Shown here one piece after another: positions 26,332-35,374 of a stretch of DNA of 64,000 nt. The position numbers and the translations under genes were made by a program. The DNA comes from Haloarcula hispanica ATCC 33960 (GTDB lineage: Archaea > Halobacteriota > Halobacteria > Halobacteriales > Haloarculaceae): the NCBI RefSeq assembly GCF_000223905.1, contig NC_015948.1, positions 2,170,001 through 2,234,000 of the forward strand, written 5' to 3'. How positions within the stretch are numbered: position 1 is the first letter of the stretch; every line of letters begins with the position of its first letter. The notes below the pieces were generated by a model. That model was not told the origin of the DNA. It worked only from the letters and a program-made list of their open reading frames with translations, and did no database searches.

Positions 26332-26820
26332 TCAATCGTCTGCGCGTGCCGTGTGCTGGCTGTCGGCTGATTGCACCGACGGCGACTCCGCCGTATCGGT
26401 GTAGGCCCACGCCGTCGCCGCGACCATCGCGCCGAAGATGAGTTGTGCAGCCCCGTGGTGGAGGACCTGCGCCGTGGCACCGAAGTTGAAGATGGTGTTT
26501 GCGCCGAGGAGGACCTGCACCGGGAGCACGACCGTGGCGACGCCTGTTGCGAGCTTGATCCGCCGGCTGTACTCACCGCGCCACGCGGCGATTGTCGAAC
26601 CGAGAATACCGAAGCCGGTGATCATCGCGACTAAACGGTGGAACCACTCGACGAAACTCGCCCAGTTTGCGGGGAACAGACCCATCCAGCCGTCACAGAA
26701 CGGCCAGCGTGCCTCACAGGTCAGCCCGGCGCCGATAGCCCCGGTGTACACGCCAAGCAGGATGAGTGCGAACGTCAGCACCGTCGTCGTCGCCACCAGT
26801 CGGCGGAAACGGGTGGTCAT
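26332..26820 (-). CDS. ctaA: Half-size heme A synthase (COX15/CtaA family)
   Basis: A 162-residue protein with four transmembrane segments, half the bacterial CtaA length. It contains CtaA marks: GVYTGAIGAGLTCEARWPFCDGW (paired cysteines after the first helix), the ASFVEWFHRLVAMITG segment with a heme-ligand histidine, LPVQVLLGANTIFN, and LHHGAAQLIFG with the second heme histidine. Half-size archaeal forms are thought to dimerise, matching the internal duplication of the bacterial protein. It converts heme O to heme A for terminal oxidases. No ctaB or oxidase gene is adjacent. Confidence 0.88.
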   Translation of the reverse strand: MTTRFRRLVATTTVLTFALILLGVYTGAIGAGLTCEARWPFCDGWMGLFPANWASFVEWFHRLVAMITGFGILGSTIAAWRGEYSRRIKLATGVATVVLPVQVLLGANTIFNFGATAQVLHHGAAQLIFGAMVAATAWAYTDTAESPSVQSADSQHTARADD

Positions 26821-26948
26821 ACCTATATCTTCGGTTGCACGTACTTATGCTCTCTTTTCGCGCCTTGCCAGCGAGTACCATTATCTTTACTGATATTCTC
26901 GGAGTCATCTTTATCTACAGGTGTTCTGGAATGTAACATAGCTACCTT

Positions 26949-28862
26949 ATGTTCGAACAGATCCGCACCTACATCTACGGCCAGGGGTCCCGTTCTTCGG
27001 ACGCTGCGGCCCGACGGGCGGACGGAGGCCTCGTCGCGAGTGACGGGCAGACCCGCTTTCTGGCCGACGCCATCGACCCGGACTCGCCACGCCTCAACGA
27101 CCGCTTCGACGACTCCGAGAAGGCCGCTATCGGGACCCAACACGTCGAGCGGCAGTTCGAACTCGAACCCGACGAACTCCGAGAGCTGATCGACGAATAC
27201 GAAACCGCCGGAATCAGCCAGAGTGAGTTCATTGCGGCCCAGGGCTTCGTCACCGAATCGCTCGTCGAAGGCGCGTTCGAGCAGCTTCGGGACGAACTCG
27301 GCCCGGATGCACAGGCCGCTATCGACTCCGTCGAGGTGGAGCTCCAAGAAGGGCTGGAAACGACACAGTCAGTCTCCCGGGCCGGTGTCGATGCGTTCAC
27401 CGACTCTGCGGCGGACAGTGGCTCCGGCACGGGACTCGACTACCACAGCGTGTTGCATCACATCGGGACACCGCTCTTTATTCTGGATACGAACGGCGAT
27501 ATCCTCAGCTGGAACCGTTCGATCGAAAACCTCACCGGCGTCTCCGAGGCCGAAGCAAAGGAGATGGAGATGGCGAGCATGGCGTTCTATCCAGACGGTC
27601 GGCGCGGGAAGACCCTCGCCGACAAGGTTCTCGACGCCCCGGAGACCACCCATACGGAGTACGACGTGCCGAAGGTCGAGGACGAGGAGTTCACGCTGTA
27701 CCGCGACACAAGCGTGATGGCCGACCAGCACGGGAACGAACGCCACATCTCCTTTAGCGCTGCCCCGATTTACGACGACGACGGCGAACTCATCGCAGTC
27801 GTCGAAATGGTCCAGGACCGGACTGACGAGGCCAACCGCCACGAGGCCGTGACGAGTCTGGTCGATGAGATCAAATCGACCATGGCCGCGCTCAAGAACG
27901 GCCGCCTCGACGCCCGGGCGTCGTTCGACCGGACCGACGGCGGCGAGTACGTCGACGACCAGTTGTACGAAGTCGTCGGCTCGCTCAACGATATGGCCGA
28001 ACAGGTCGAGCAGTTGGCGGACCAGGTGGACGCACAGGCGCAACAACTTGCGACCACTATCGAGCAGGCGAATTCGTCCGCAGAGGCTGTTGAAAGCCGG
28101 GTTACCGAACAGACCGACTCCCTTACCCAGGCGGCCGACAACATCCAGGATATCGGGGCTGGGATGGAAGAGGTCGCCGCGACGTCTAGCGAAGTGGCGT
28201 CGGCAGCACAGCGTGCGAAGGCGGCCGCGGAAGACGGGTCAGACGCCGGCGAAGCTGTCATGGACGTTACCGACGGGCTCGCCGAGACGAGCGAAGACCT
28301 CGTGGACACCGTCACAGACCTCGACGACCAGATGGACGAAGTGAGTGAGATCGTCGAGATAATCGCCGACGTGGCGGAGCAGACGAATATGCTCGCCCTG
28401 AACGCCAACATCGAGGCGGCCAGAGCCGGCGAAAGCGGGAGCGGGTTCGCTGTCGTGGCTGACGAGGTGAAGACGCTCGCTAACGAGACGAGCGAGTACG
28501 CGTCCGAGATATCGACGAGTATCACCACGATTCAGGACCAGGCGTCCGAGACAGCCGAAATGGTCGAGACGTCACACGAGCAGGTCGAGCACGCGGAATC
28601 CGAGATCGCGGACGCCCTGGATGCGCTGGACGAGATTTCCGACGCCGTCGAGGAAGCGACGCGAGGCATCCAGGAGGTCGCCGACGCCAACGACGATCAG
28701 GCGAGCGCTATCGAGAACGTGACTTCGATGGTCGAAGACGCACAGAACCACGCCCAAGAGGCAGAAACGGCGACGAAAGAGATCGTCAAAGCGACCGACC
28801 GACAGGAAGAGGCGGTCACCGAACTGACCGACCGGGTCGGCGAACTCACCAACACGAACTGA
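26949..28862 (+). CDS. Soluble PAS-domain methyl-accepting chemotaxis transducer
   Basis: A 637-residue protein with no transmembrane segment, so a cytoplasmic transducer. Residues 1-145 are a helical N-terminal module of unknown fold. A PAS domain spans about 155-280 (VLHHIGTPLFILDTNGDILS). The C-terminal half is a long coiled coil with the signalling tip around residues 470-515 (VAEQTNMLALNANIEAARAG and GFAVVADEVKTLANET), the binding site for CheA and CheW. Glutamine/glutamate pairs flanking the tip are plausible methylation sites. The PAS ligand (redox, heme or metabolite) is not evident. Confidence 0.9.
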   Translation: MFEQIRTYIYGQGSRSSDAAARRADGGLVASDGQTRFLADAIDPDSPRLNDRFDDSEKAAIGTQHVERQFELEPDELRELIDEYETAGISQSEFIAAQGFVTESLVEGAFEQLRDELGPDAQAAIDSVEVELQEGLETTQSVSRAGVDAFTDSAADSGSGTGLDYHSVLHHIGTPLFILDTNGDILSWNRSIENLTGVSEAEAKEMEMASMAFYPDGRRGKTLADKVLDAPETTHTEYDVPKVEDEEFTLYRDTSVMADQHGNERHISFSAAPIYDDDGELIAVVEMVQDRTDEANRHEAVTSLVDEIKSTMAALKNGRLDARASFDRTDGGEYVDDQLYEVVGSLNDMAEQVEQLADQVDAQAQQLATTIEQANSSAEAVESRVTEQTDSLTQAADNIQDIGAGMEEVAATSSEVASAAQRAKAAAEDGSDAGEAVMDVTDGLAETSEDLVDTVTDLDDQMDEVSEIVEIIADVAEQTNMLALNANIEAARAGESGSGFAVVADEVKTLANETSEYASEISTSITTIQDQASETAEMVETSHEQVEHAESEIADALDALDEISDAVEEATRGIQEVADANDDQASAIENVTSMVEDAQNHAQEAETATKEIVKATDRQEEAVTELTDRVGELTNTN

Positions 28863-29033
28863 GGTCCGCGGCCGGTCCATCGGGCGGGTCCCCGGCGGCG
28901 GCTGTTTTCCAATTGATGGGACACGACCGGGGCAAAAACCGCTGCAACAAGCCGATATTCGACAACCGTCGTTGTACCGCTCGTCCGTTGACAGTAAACT
29001 TGTCTTTTTTACAGTAGGGTTCGACATCCGGAT

Positions 29034-31286
29034 ATGGGACTTGACGAGGATGCACTGGAGTACCACCGGAGCAAGCCGCCGGGGAAGATAGAGATTGCGA
29101 CGACGAAGCCGACGAACACACAGCGAGACCTCTCGCTGGCGTACTCGCCCGGCGTGGCCGCACCGTGTGAGGAGATCGACAAAGATCCCGAGAAGGCCTT
29201 CGAGTACACCGCGAAGGGGAACCTCGTGGGCGTCGTCTCCGACGGGTCCGCCGTGCTCGGCCTCGGCGACATCGGTCCGGAAGCCGGGAAGCCGGTCATG
29301 GAGGGGAAGGGCGTGCTGTTCAAGCGGTTCGCTGACATCGACGTGTTCGACGTGGAGCTGGACACGGACAACGCCGAGGCGATGATACAGACGGTGGAGG
29401 CGATGGAGCCGACCTTCGGCGGCATCAACCTCGAAGATATCGCCGCCCCGGAGTGTTTCGAGGTCGAGCGCCGACTCAGCGAGAAACTCGACATCCCGGT
29501 GTTCCACGATGACCAACACGGGACCGCGATCATCTCCGGCGCGGCGCTGGTCAACGCGGCCGACATCGCCGACAAGGACCTGGAGGAGCTGGAGGTCGTC
29601 TTCTCCGGGGCCGGAGCCTCCGCTATCGCCTCGGCGAAGTTCTACGTCTCGCTTGGCGTCTCGAAGGACAACATCACGATGTGTGACTCCTCGGGCATCA
29701 TCACCGAGGAACGAGCGACCCACGAGGAACTCAACCGATTCAAACAGGAGTTCGCCCGCGACATCCCCGAGGGCGACCTCGCCGACGCGATGGACGGGGC
29801 CGACGTGTTCGTCGGGCTCTCCGTCGGCGGCATCGTCGACCAAGAGATGGTGCGGTCGATGGCCAGCGACCCCATCATCTTCGCGATGGCGAACCCGGAC
29901 CCGGAGATCGGCTACGAGTCGGCCAAGGCCGCCCGCGACGACACGGTCATTATGGCGACCGGCCGTTCGGACTACCCGAATCAAGTCAACAACGTCCTCG
30001 GGTTCCCGTTCATCTTCCGCGGCGCGCTCGACGTGCGGGCGACCGAAATCAACGAGGAGATGAAAGTCGCAGCGGCCCGCGCACTGGCCGACCTCGCCAA
30101 GCAGGACGTGCCCGACGAGGTCGTCAAGGCCTACGGCGACCAACCCCTGCAGTTCGGCCCGGACTACATCATCCCGAAACCGCTGGACCCGCGGGTCCTG
30201 TTCGAGGTGACCCCCGCCGTCGCCGAGGCCGCCATCGAGAGCGGCGCGGCACGGACGAATATCGATACGGAGGCCTACGTCGAAGAGCTCGAAGCGCGGC
30301 TGGGCAAGTCCCGCGAGATGATGCGCGTCGTGCTCAACAAGGCCAAGAGCGACCCCCAGCGGGTCGTGCTCGCCGAGGGCCACGACGAGAAGATGATCCG
30401 CGCGGCCTACCAGCTGGTCGAACAAGGAATCGCCGAGCCGGTCCTCATCGGTGACGCCGACCGCATCGAGTCCACGCGCCGGAAGTTCGGCCTGGAGTTC
30501 GACCCCGTCGTCGTCGACCCCGAGACAGCCGACGTGGCAGACTACGCCGACCGACTGTACGAACTCCGCCGGCGGAAAGGCATCACCCGCCGCGAAGCCG
30601 ACGAACTCATTCGGGACGGGAACTACCTCGGCAGCGTGATGGTCGAGATGGGTGACGCCGACGCGATGCTGACCGGGCTTACCCACCACTACCCCTCGGC
30701 CCTGCGCCCGCCGCTGCAGGTCATCGGGACGGCCGACGACGCCGACTACGCGGCCGGTGTGTACATGCTGACGTTCAAGAACCGCGTCATCTTCTGTGCG
30801 GACACCACGGTCAATCAGGACCCCGACACGGACGTGCTGGAGGAGGTCACCCGTCACACCGGGGAACTGGCCCGTCGGTTCAACGTCGAACCGCGAGCGG
30901 CGATGCTGTCGTACTCGAACTTCGGGAGCGTCGACAACCCCGGGACGAAGAAGATCCGCCGGGCGGTCTCGCGCCTGCAGGACGACGACCGCGTGGACTT
31001 CCCGGTCGACGGAGAGATGCAGGCCGATACCGCCGTCGTCGAGGACATCCTGCAAGACACCTACGAGTTCTCCGAACTCGACGACCCCGCGAACGTCCTC
31101 GTGTTCCCCAACCTCGAAGCCGGGAACATCGGCTACAAGCTCCTCCAGCGGCTGGGCGGCGCTGAGGCCATCGGGCCGATGCTCGTCGGCATGGACAAGC
31201 CGGTCCACGTCCTCCAGCGCGGCGACGAGGTCAAGGATATCGTGAACCTCGCGGGCGTCGCCGTCGTCGACGCTCAACAGGAGTAA
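29034..31286 (+). CDS. maeB: NADP-type malic enzyme with C-terminal phosphotransacetylase-like domain
   Basis: A 750-residue two-domain enzyme. Residues 1-400 are malic enzyme ([36 protein letters not shown] and the nucleotide-binding [17 protein letters not shown]), oxidatively decarboxylating malate to pyruvate. Residues 425-750 resemble phosphate acetyltransferase ([39 protein letters not shown]); in MaeB proteins this part binds acetyl-CoA and regulates activity. A TATA-like run lies about 30 bases before the ATG. A synonymous copy of its last 17 codons lies downstream at 31437-31487. Confidence 0.95.
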   Translation: MGLDEDALEYHRSKPPGKIEIATTKPTNTQRDLSLAYSPGVAAPCEEIDKDPEKAFEYTAKGNLVGVVSDGSAVLGLGDIGPEAGKPVMEGKGVLFKRFADIDVFDVELDTDNAEAMIQTVEAMEPTFGGINLEDIAAPECFEVERRLSEKLDIPVFHDDQHGTAIISGAALVNAADIADKDLEELEVVFSGAGASAIASAKFYVSLGVSKDNITMCDSSGIITEERATHEELNRFKQEFARDIPEGDLADAMDGADVFVGLSVGGIVDQEMVRSMASDPIIFAMANPDPEIGYESAKAARDDTVIMATGRSDYPNQVNNVLGFPFIFRGALDVRATEINEEMKVAAARALADLAKQDVPDEVVKAYGDQPLQFGPDYIIPKPLDPRVLFEVTPAVAEAAIESGAARTNIDTEAYVEELEARLGKSREMMRVVLNKAKSDPQRVVLAEGHDEKMIRAAYQLVEQGIAEPVLIGDADRIESTRRKFGLEFDPVVVDPETADVADYADRLYELRRRKGITRREADELIRDGNYLGSVMVEMGDADAMLTGLTHHYPSALRPPLQVIGTADDADYAAGVYMLTFKNRVIFCADTTVNQDPDTDVLEEVTRHTGELARRFNVEPRAAMLSYSNFGSVDNPGTKKIRRAVSRLQDDDRVDFPVDGEMQADTAVVEDILQDTYEFSELDDPANVLVFPNLEAGNIGYKLLQRLGGAEAIGPMLVGMDKPVHVLQRGDEVKDIVNLAGVAVVDAQQE

Positions 31287-31318
31287 CAGACGCGAGCGTG
31301 GCGAGCGTTTTTCGCCGC

Positions 31319-31415
31319 CGAAAGACTCGCTGCCCTCGTCTTTCGAGCCCTCGTTCGCTCCGCTCACGAGAACCACGTTTTTCGAGGAGTGGTGTGCGAG
31401 TGCTGCGAGCACACC
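31319..31415 (+). repeat. Hairpin-rich spacer between two maeB 3' ends
   Basis: Three hairpins: CGAAAGAC/GTCTTTCG (31319-31326, 31338-31345), CTCGT/ACGAG (31350-31354, 31366-31370) and GGTGTGC/GCACACC (31391-31397, 31409-31415). The loops are of the tcgctgccctc and tcgctccgctc type, the reverse complement of the GAGCGAAGCGAG theme in the array at 17885-18048. No coding sequence is evident. A T5 run at 31308-31312 may end maeB transcripts. Confidence 0.5.
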
Positions 31416-31436
31416 CGAGCTGAAAAAGGTGGTAGC

Positions 31437-31487
31437 GACATCGTGAACCTCGCGGGCGTCGCTGTCGTCGACGCACAGCAGGAGTAG
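31437..31487 (+). pseudogene. Duplicated 3' end of maeB (17 codons including stop)
   Basis: These 51 bases repeat 31236-31286, the last 16 codons and stop of maeB, with 46 of 51 bases identical. All five differences are synonymous third-position changes (GAT/GAC, GCC/GCT, GCT/GCA, CAA/CAG, TAA/TAG), so both copies encode [16 protein letters not shown]. Homology stops at the aspartate; upstream is non-coding. The pattern implies that both copies diverged while under protein-level selection. A T7 run follows 14 bases after this second stop. Confidence 0.75.
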
Positions 31488-31501
31488 CGACTAGCGACTG
31501 C

Positions 31502-31508
31502 TTTTTTT
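31502..31508 (+). terminator. T7 run after the duplicated maeB end
   Basis: Seven consecutive Ts in a GC-rich setting, 14 bases after the second maeB-type stop codon. It is a stronger terminator signal than the T5 run after the functional maeB stop. It may have been the original maeB terminator. Confidence 0.45.
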
Positions 31509-31570
31509 GAGCTAGGTCGGAATCATCCGTCAAAAAACGTAGCGTTCAGGCCTGTCGCCGGAACGCGATG

Positions 31571-31831
31571 TCACGTATCGCCTCGCCGTCGGCCGCGGGT
31601 CGGTGGGTGGACGAAGAGTGCGTCAATGACCGCCACAGCACCGACAACTGATGCGCCAGCGATCGCTACCTGCATCGAGAGGCCCAGAACGACCGCGGCG
31701 ACGAGTGTGAGGACGAACACCGCGGGGATGACGGCGAGAACGAGGTCGTGCCGCGTCGGCGACTGACGCGGCAACAGCTGCTCGACGTACTGTCCGCTGA
31801 AACCGTCCGGTCCGTCAGTTCTGGTACTCAA
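31571..31831 (-). CDS. Small haloarchaeal membrane protein, TTG start
   Basis: An 86-residue protein with two hydrophobic segments (DLVLAVIPAVFVLTLVAAVVLG and VAIAGASVVGAVAVIDALFV) and an arginine-rich end (HPPTRGRRRGD). The start is an unusual TTG at 31829-31831: a strong Shine-Dalgarno GGAGGTGA (31838-31845 on this strand) sits six bases upstream, and no ATG in frame precedes it. No function is known. Confidence 0.65.
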   Translation of the reverse strand: MSTRTDGPDGFSGQYVEQLLPRQSPTRHDLVLAVIPAVFVLTLVAAVVLGLSMQVAIAGASVVGAVAVIDALFVHPPTRGRRRGDT

Positions 31832-31837
31832 CGTTGC

Positions 31838-31845
31838 TCACCTCC
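31838..31845 (-). promoter_or_regulatory. Ribosome binding site deciding a TTG start
   Basis: Read on the minus strand the bases are GGAGGTGA, a near-perfect complement to the 3' end of archaeal 16S rRNA, six bases before TTG. Most nearby genes appear leaderless, so this leadered signal is notable. An AT-rich TATA candidate lies at about 31869-31880. Confidence 0.6.
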
Positions 31846-32164
31846 CACTGCATACTATCTCATTTCTAATATATAAAATTTGGTCTGTGTGACGTTCCCC
31901 AAACGTACGCTAGAATGGTTCCAACTATCTACATAACTTATAGCGATTATCTTCTGTGAAACGTGACTGACAGAGAGCCTCGGAACCACCAGTTACGATG
32001 ATTTCTGGCTGTGGCCAGATTTATCCACAGAATCGCGGTCGTATGTGATATTTCAGGTACGACAGCTGTGTGCCGGTCGAAGGGCTGGTACGGCTACGTG
32101 CTACTGTCGGCAGCGGCGTGAGAGAATGGGATACCGTGGCCGGCAGGGGTGCCGGTGCGCTCCG
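31846..32164. other. Intergenic region without a recognised gene
   Basis: This 319-base stretch has an AT-rich left part (taatatataaaattt around 31869-31883, the promoter of the TTG-start gene). It also has a perfect 6-bp hairpin TCTGGC-TGTG-GCCAGA at 32004-32019, followed by TTTATCC. A second AT-rich patch at 31925-31955 could start a rightward transcript through the hairpin. No ORF with plausible codon use is seen. A small RNA is possible but unsupported. Confidence 0.3.
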
Positions 32165-32827
32165 TCAGTCAGATGCGCCGCCACGCTCCGCGCGTGATGG
32201 CGGCGGGACGCGTTCGTTTACCGTCGGCGCGTCAGGGAGGACACATCGGTCCGGCTCGCCGTTGACGTGAGCGTACTGGTCGGGTGCGTTCGCCAGCGGA
32301 TGAGCGGGGTTACGGTCGCCGGAGATCCGTGCGGCACGGACCTCGCCGAACCCGTTGATACGTGCCTGGATTCCGCGCCAGTGCAGTCCCGTTGCCGGCG
32401 GGACCGACACGGAGTGTGGCGGGTCGTAAGCGGAGCCATGGGAGGCCAGCACCTCCGCGTTCACGTTCTCGGCGAGCTGGTCGTGGTCGATGAGCAGGCC
32501 GACGCGGGCGTTGGGCGGGGCCCGTCTCGCAAGCACGTCGAGCCCCAGATGGAGCGCCCGGTACTCCGCGACGTTGTTGTCGGGGCAGGTGTCTGGGACA
32601 GACAGCCTGACGACGCGCTCACCGTCGAGCGTTTCGACGACGACACCCAGCCCGCCTGTCGGGCTGTCCGAATCGCTGTCGGGCGATGTCGTGCCGCCGT
32701 GGGGCCTGAACGACCCGTCTGTGGCAACGTAGAAGTCTCGATGGTGACTCCGCGGCGGATGCGCGATATGCGGCGTCGGTGATTCATCGAACAGGTCTCG
32801 AAGTGACGGCCGGCCGTAAGCGGCCAT
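32165..32827 (-). CDS. RNase HI-like protein
   Basis: A 220-residue protein with an RNase H fold. Acidic catalytic positions appear in order: Asp in FYVATDGSFRP, Glu in NNVAEYRALHLGLDVLA, Asp in VGLLIDHDQLAENV and a final Asp in ARISGDRNPAHPLANAPDQY. It resembles archaeal and haloarchaeal RNase HI homologues that cleave RNA in RNA-DNA hybrids. An insertion (GGTTSPDSDSDSPTGG) follows the first strand, and the last 30 residues are a charged tail. The message is predicted leaderless from the TATA element at 32851-32862. Confidence 0.83.
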   Translation of the reverse strand: MAAYGRPSLRDLFDESPTPHIAHPPRSHHRDFYVATDGSFRPHGGTTSPDSDSDSPTGGLGVVVETLDGERVVRLSVPDTCPDNNVAEYRALHLGLDVLARRAPPNARVGLLIDHDQLAENVNAEVLASHGSAYDPPHSVSVPPATGLHWRGIQARINGFGEVRAARISGDRNPAHPLANAPDQYAHVNGEPDRCVLPDAPTVNERVPPPSRAERGGASD

Positions 32828-32850
32828 AGTTTCCGTTGGGTAAGCAGGGT

Positions 32851-32862
32851 ATTAAATATATT
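32851..32862 (-). promoter_or_regulatory. TATA box of the RNase H-like gene
   Basis: The bases attaaatatatt centre 29 bases upstream of the ATG at 32825-32827, the spacing for a leaderless haloarchaeal message. Confidence 0.55.
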
Positions 32863-32968
32863 CCCTCGACAGGCTTCTCGTCTCAGTACAGCGGTTTGAC
32901 GGCTTACTGGACGGGCTACTCTCTACTTCAGACCCGCACCCCGTGTCGAATCTGTTAGCTGGTGAGAA

Positions 32969-32979
32969 AGAGTTATATC
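32969..32979 (+). promoter_or_regulatory. Promoter of the 37-codon microgene
   Basis: The run gagaaagagttatatcc has a purine-rich BRE-like element followed by a TATA box centred 31 bases before the ATG at 33006, the layout of leaderless haloarchaeal promoters. Confidence 0.5.
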
Positions 32980-33005
32980 CACGTAGGCCCATGTTACCAA
33001 CACAC

Positions 33006-33119
33006 ATGACTCCGACGAAAATTCGTGAACGACTCGAAGAGGCAGAAGGCCGGGTCGACACAGAGCAGTTCGTCAGCGCGTTAGAGTACGTCCGGGACGA
33101 CGGTCGTACGCGTCGCTAA
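33006..33119 (+). CDS. 37-residue microprotein
   Basis: ATG at 33006 to TAA at 33117-33119 encodes MTPTKIRERLEEAEGRVDTE and 17 more residues ending in DDGRTRR. The peptide is charged and helical. Support comes from the correctly spaced TATA box (31 bases upstream), coding-like codon use and a T5 run (33125-33129) five bases after the stop, together an independent one-gene transcription unit. It is not recognised as a known family. Confidence 0.62.
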   Translation: MTPTKIRERLEEAEGRVDTEQFVSALEYVRDDGRTRR

Positions 33120-33124
33120 CCGTA

Positions 33125-33129
33125 TTTTT
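33125..33129 (+). terminator. T5 run after the microgene
   Basis: Five Ts begin five bases after the stop codon of the 37-residue gene, flanked by AT bases (cgtatttttatcc). Confidence 0.4.
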
Positions 33130-33205
33130 ATCCTGGCTAGCGGAGGCGCGTACTGGGCCTAGCGATGGTGAGCGACGAGACTAGCGGATCTGAGCGATAC
33201 CTGTT

Positions 33206-33222
33206 GGGCCACTTCGTGGCCC
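33206..33222 (-). terminator. Hairpin directly after the phosphoribosyltransferase gene
   Basis: GGGCCAC (33206-33212) and GTGGCCC (33216-33222) form a perfect 7-bp stem with a TTC loop, three bases beyond the stop of the leftward gene at 33226. It may act as an mRNA 3' end or terminator. Confidence 0.4.
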
Positions 33223-33225
33223 GGT

Positions 33226-33921
33226 TCAGTCGTCGGTGAGTTGCCAGCCGTCGCCGACCGATTCGACGACGCCGCGCCGCTCCATCTCGGTCGTGACCTC
33301 GCCCAGTCGATTCGGCTGTGCGATCTCTAAATTCGTGCGGCTGACGCCGTGGTACTCCCGCAGTAGCTGACGGATGTCGTCTTCGTTATGGGTCTGCTGG
33401 TCGCTCTTTTCCATCACGCCTGCGACGAGTTCGACCATGTCCTCGACGAAGTTCCAGGGGTAGACGACCCAGGTCCACTCCTCAAGGCGCTCGCCGACGA
33501 ACTCCGGCTCGTGGTCGCTGGTCTGGAGCAACTGGAGCGTCGCTGTCCGGACGCTGCTCGGGTTTCGGTCGCGCACGCACTCGGCGGCCGTTTCGATGGA
33601 CTGGCCAGTGTCGGCGATGTCGTCGACGACCAGCACGTCCTTCCCCTCGACCGCGCCGTCAGCCAGCGGGTATTTCACCTGCGCCTCCTCGCCTTTCGCC
33701 GCGGTCCCGACGTAGTGTTCGACTTTCAGGCTCGCCAGGTCGTCCAGCCCGAGGAAGTCACAGAGACAGCGCCCGCCGAACCAGCCGCCCCGTGCCAGCG
33801 CGACGACCACATCGGGTTCGAACTCGGCGGCCTTCACGTCGTCAGCCACGTCTCGACAGAGGCCGTAGATGTACTCCCAGTCGGTGATGGTACACGAGAA
33901 CTCATCCGGTAGCTCGCCCAT
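33226..33921 (-). CDS. Phosphoribosyltransferase with C-terminal helical domain
   Basis: A 231-residue protein. Residues 1-150 are a type I phosphoribosyltransferase: VVVALARGGWFGGRCLCDFL is the first loop, and DVLVVDDIADTGQSIETA the PRPP-binding motif with two aspartates. This resembles haloarchaeal purine phosphoribosyltransferases for hypoxanthine, xanthine or guanine salvage. The C-terminal 75 residues (DIRQLLREYHGVSRTNLEIA, then LGEVTTEMERRGVVESVGDG) look like a winged helix, so a regulatory role is possible. The exact base is unknown. Confidence 0.87.
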   Translation of the reverse strand: MGELPDEFSCTITDWEYIYGLCRDVADDVKAAEFEPDVVVALARGGWFGGRCLCDFLGLDDLASLKVEHYVGTAAKGEEAQVKYPLADGAVEGKDVLVVDDIADTGQSIETAAECVRDRNPSSVRTATLQLLQTSDHEPEFVGERLEEWTWVVYPWNFVEDMVELVAGVMEKSDQQTHNEDDIRQLLREYHGVSRTNLEIAQPNRLGEVTTEMERRGVVESVGDGWQLTDD

Positions 33922-33991
33922 ACGAGATGGCGTGTGTGGCCGGACTTAACCGTTGCATATTCCGCATCAGTTGCCGAGCACGGTTGAACCG

Positions 33992-35374
33992 CTACGCGTT
34001 CGGGTCGCCTTTCCGGAACTCCCGGAGGAGGACCGTCGCGTAGCTCCCCTTTGGCAGCGAGAACGAGAACGTCAGGTCGGCGTCGTCGCGCTCGACACCG
34101 AGGTCCGTTCGGAGCAGGATGGCCCGCCGCGTCCCGTCGCTGTCGAACGCGCCGGGGAGGTCGAAGTCGCCCTGTTCGAGGCCGACGTCGTCGAGGACTT
34201 CACGGGCGATGTCGCCCGGTTCGCCACTGCCCAGCTCAGTATCGGTCCCGACCAGCGGCGCGGTGACAAACGCTCTCCCGCGCTCGCAGTGGCGCTCAAC
34301 GGTCGACAGCCGCTTGGCAGTGACTTCCTGGGTGCGGTCGGCGTCCGGAATCGGGAAGGCCTCGGGCGCGTCGCTGTCACGGAAACAGACTATGTCGCCT
34401 TCCACGGGCCGGTCGAAGGGGAGGCCCCGTTCCAGCCGCTCGGAAAGGATGCGGTTGAAGACGTACGACTGGGCGGCGTTGACGAACAGCGACTGGAGGT
34501 TCGACGGCAGCGCCTCCAGTGCCTCGCGGAAATCCGCCGGCTCGCTGGCTCCGTTCTCGACCAGCCGGTGACAGATGGAGCGCTCGTAGCCCAGCGCGCC
34601 GGGCAGCCTGTCCAGCGCGCCGGCCCAGTCGTGGGTTTCGTCGACGTATGCTCGCGCCTCCTGCGTCGACTCCGGTTCGCGCTCATCCGGGTTTCCGACG
34701 TAGGCGAGGACTGCGTTCTTCCACTCGCCGCGGGCGATGGCCAGCCCGACCTCGTGGGTGACCGGCCGGCGAGACCCGAACCGCTGCTGGCCGAAGTAGT
34801 TGGGGACGCCGACCGTCGTGTCGCCGTCTGGCAGCGTGGCGTCGCTGGACCGGGCCCTGTCCCCCGTCGGGTCCTCTCCGCTGGCGAACGCCTGCAGGTC
34901 GGCCACCACGCTGGCGGCGTTGTCGGTGTTCTCGGTGTCCCGGACGACAATCTCGAAGGCATTGCCCGCCAGATCGCCGAAGAGGATGGGGCGGCCGGCG
35001 CGGCCGATAACCTCGATGTCCGTGCCGCCGATCTCCGGCAGGTCCTCGGCTGCGACTCCCTTTACCGAGAACAACTGGGTCGTGACCGCGCGCTTGTCTT
35101 TCGTTCCCGCCCACGACACCCGCTCGCGGGAGATACCCAGCCTGTCGGAGAGTTTGCTGGCAAAGTCGTTGGTCTCCCAGTTACGAAGCTCCGCCCGGAA
35201 AACGAGATGCGGATACGCCCCGGTGTCGGCGTCGACCGGTTCGGTGCCGAACGCCTCCAGTTCCCGAACCCGGAAGTCCGCAGGGGAAGCGCGGAGGTGG
35301 CCGCCCACCCCGTCGGCGTCGCTGACGTAGTACTCCATACCGACCGCTCGCTCGATTGGGTGGGCCGCTTGCAT
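33992..35374 (-). CDS. truD: tRNA pseudouridine synthase D
   Basis: A 460-residue TruD-family enzyme that isomerises U13 (and in archaea probably other sites) of tRNA. The catalytic aspartate is Asp93 in [14 protein letters not shown]. Other family landmarks are [13 protein letters not shown], the NYFGQQRFG motif with its phenylalanine and glutamine, and [16 protein letters not shown] in the insertion domain. The N-terminus [19 protein letters not shown] is typical of haloarchaeal TruD, which supports the ATG at 35372-35374. Confidence 0.95.
   Translation of the reverse strand: MQAAHPIERAVGMEYYVSDADGVGGHLRASPADFRVRELEAFGTEPVDADTGAYPHLVFRAELRNWETNDFASKLSDRLGISRERVSWAGTKDKRAVTTQLFSVKGVAAEDLPEIGGTDIEVIGRAGRPILFGDLAGNAFEIVVRDTENTDNAASVVADLQAFASGEDPTGDRARSSDATLPDGDTTVGVPNYFGQQRFGSRRPVTHEVGLAIARGEWKNAVLAYVGNPDEREPESTQEARAYVDETHDWAGALDRLPGALGYERSICHRLVENGASEPADFREALEALPSNLQSLFVNAAQSYVFNRILSERLERGLPFDRPVEGDIVCFRDSDAPEAFPIPDADRTQEVTAKRLSTVERHCERGRAFVTAPLVGTDTELGSGEPGDIAREVLDDVGLEQGDFDLPGAFDSDGTRRAILLRTDLGVERDDADLTFSFSLPKGSYATVLLREFRKGDPNA

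Noticed and set aside
28572-31412. 946-codon open frame on the minus strand opposite maeB
   Set aside because: It mirrors the maeB gene and part of the transducer gene. High GC suppresses stops on the opposite strand, and the product is arginine/histidine-rich and unlike any protein family, whereas maeB has full motifs.
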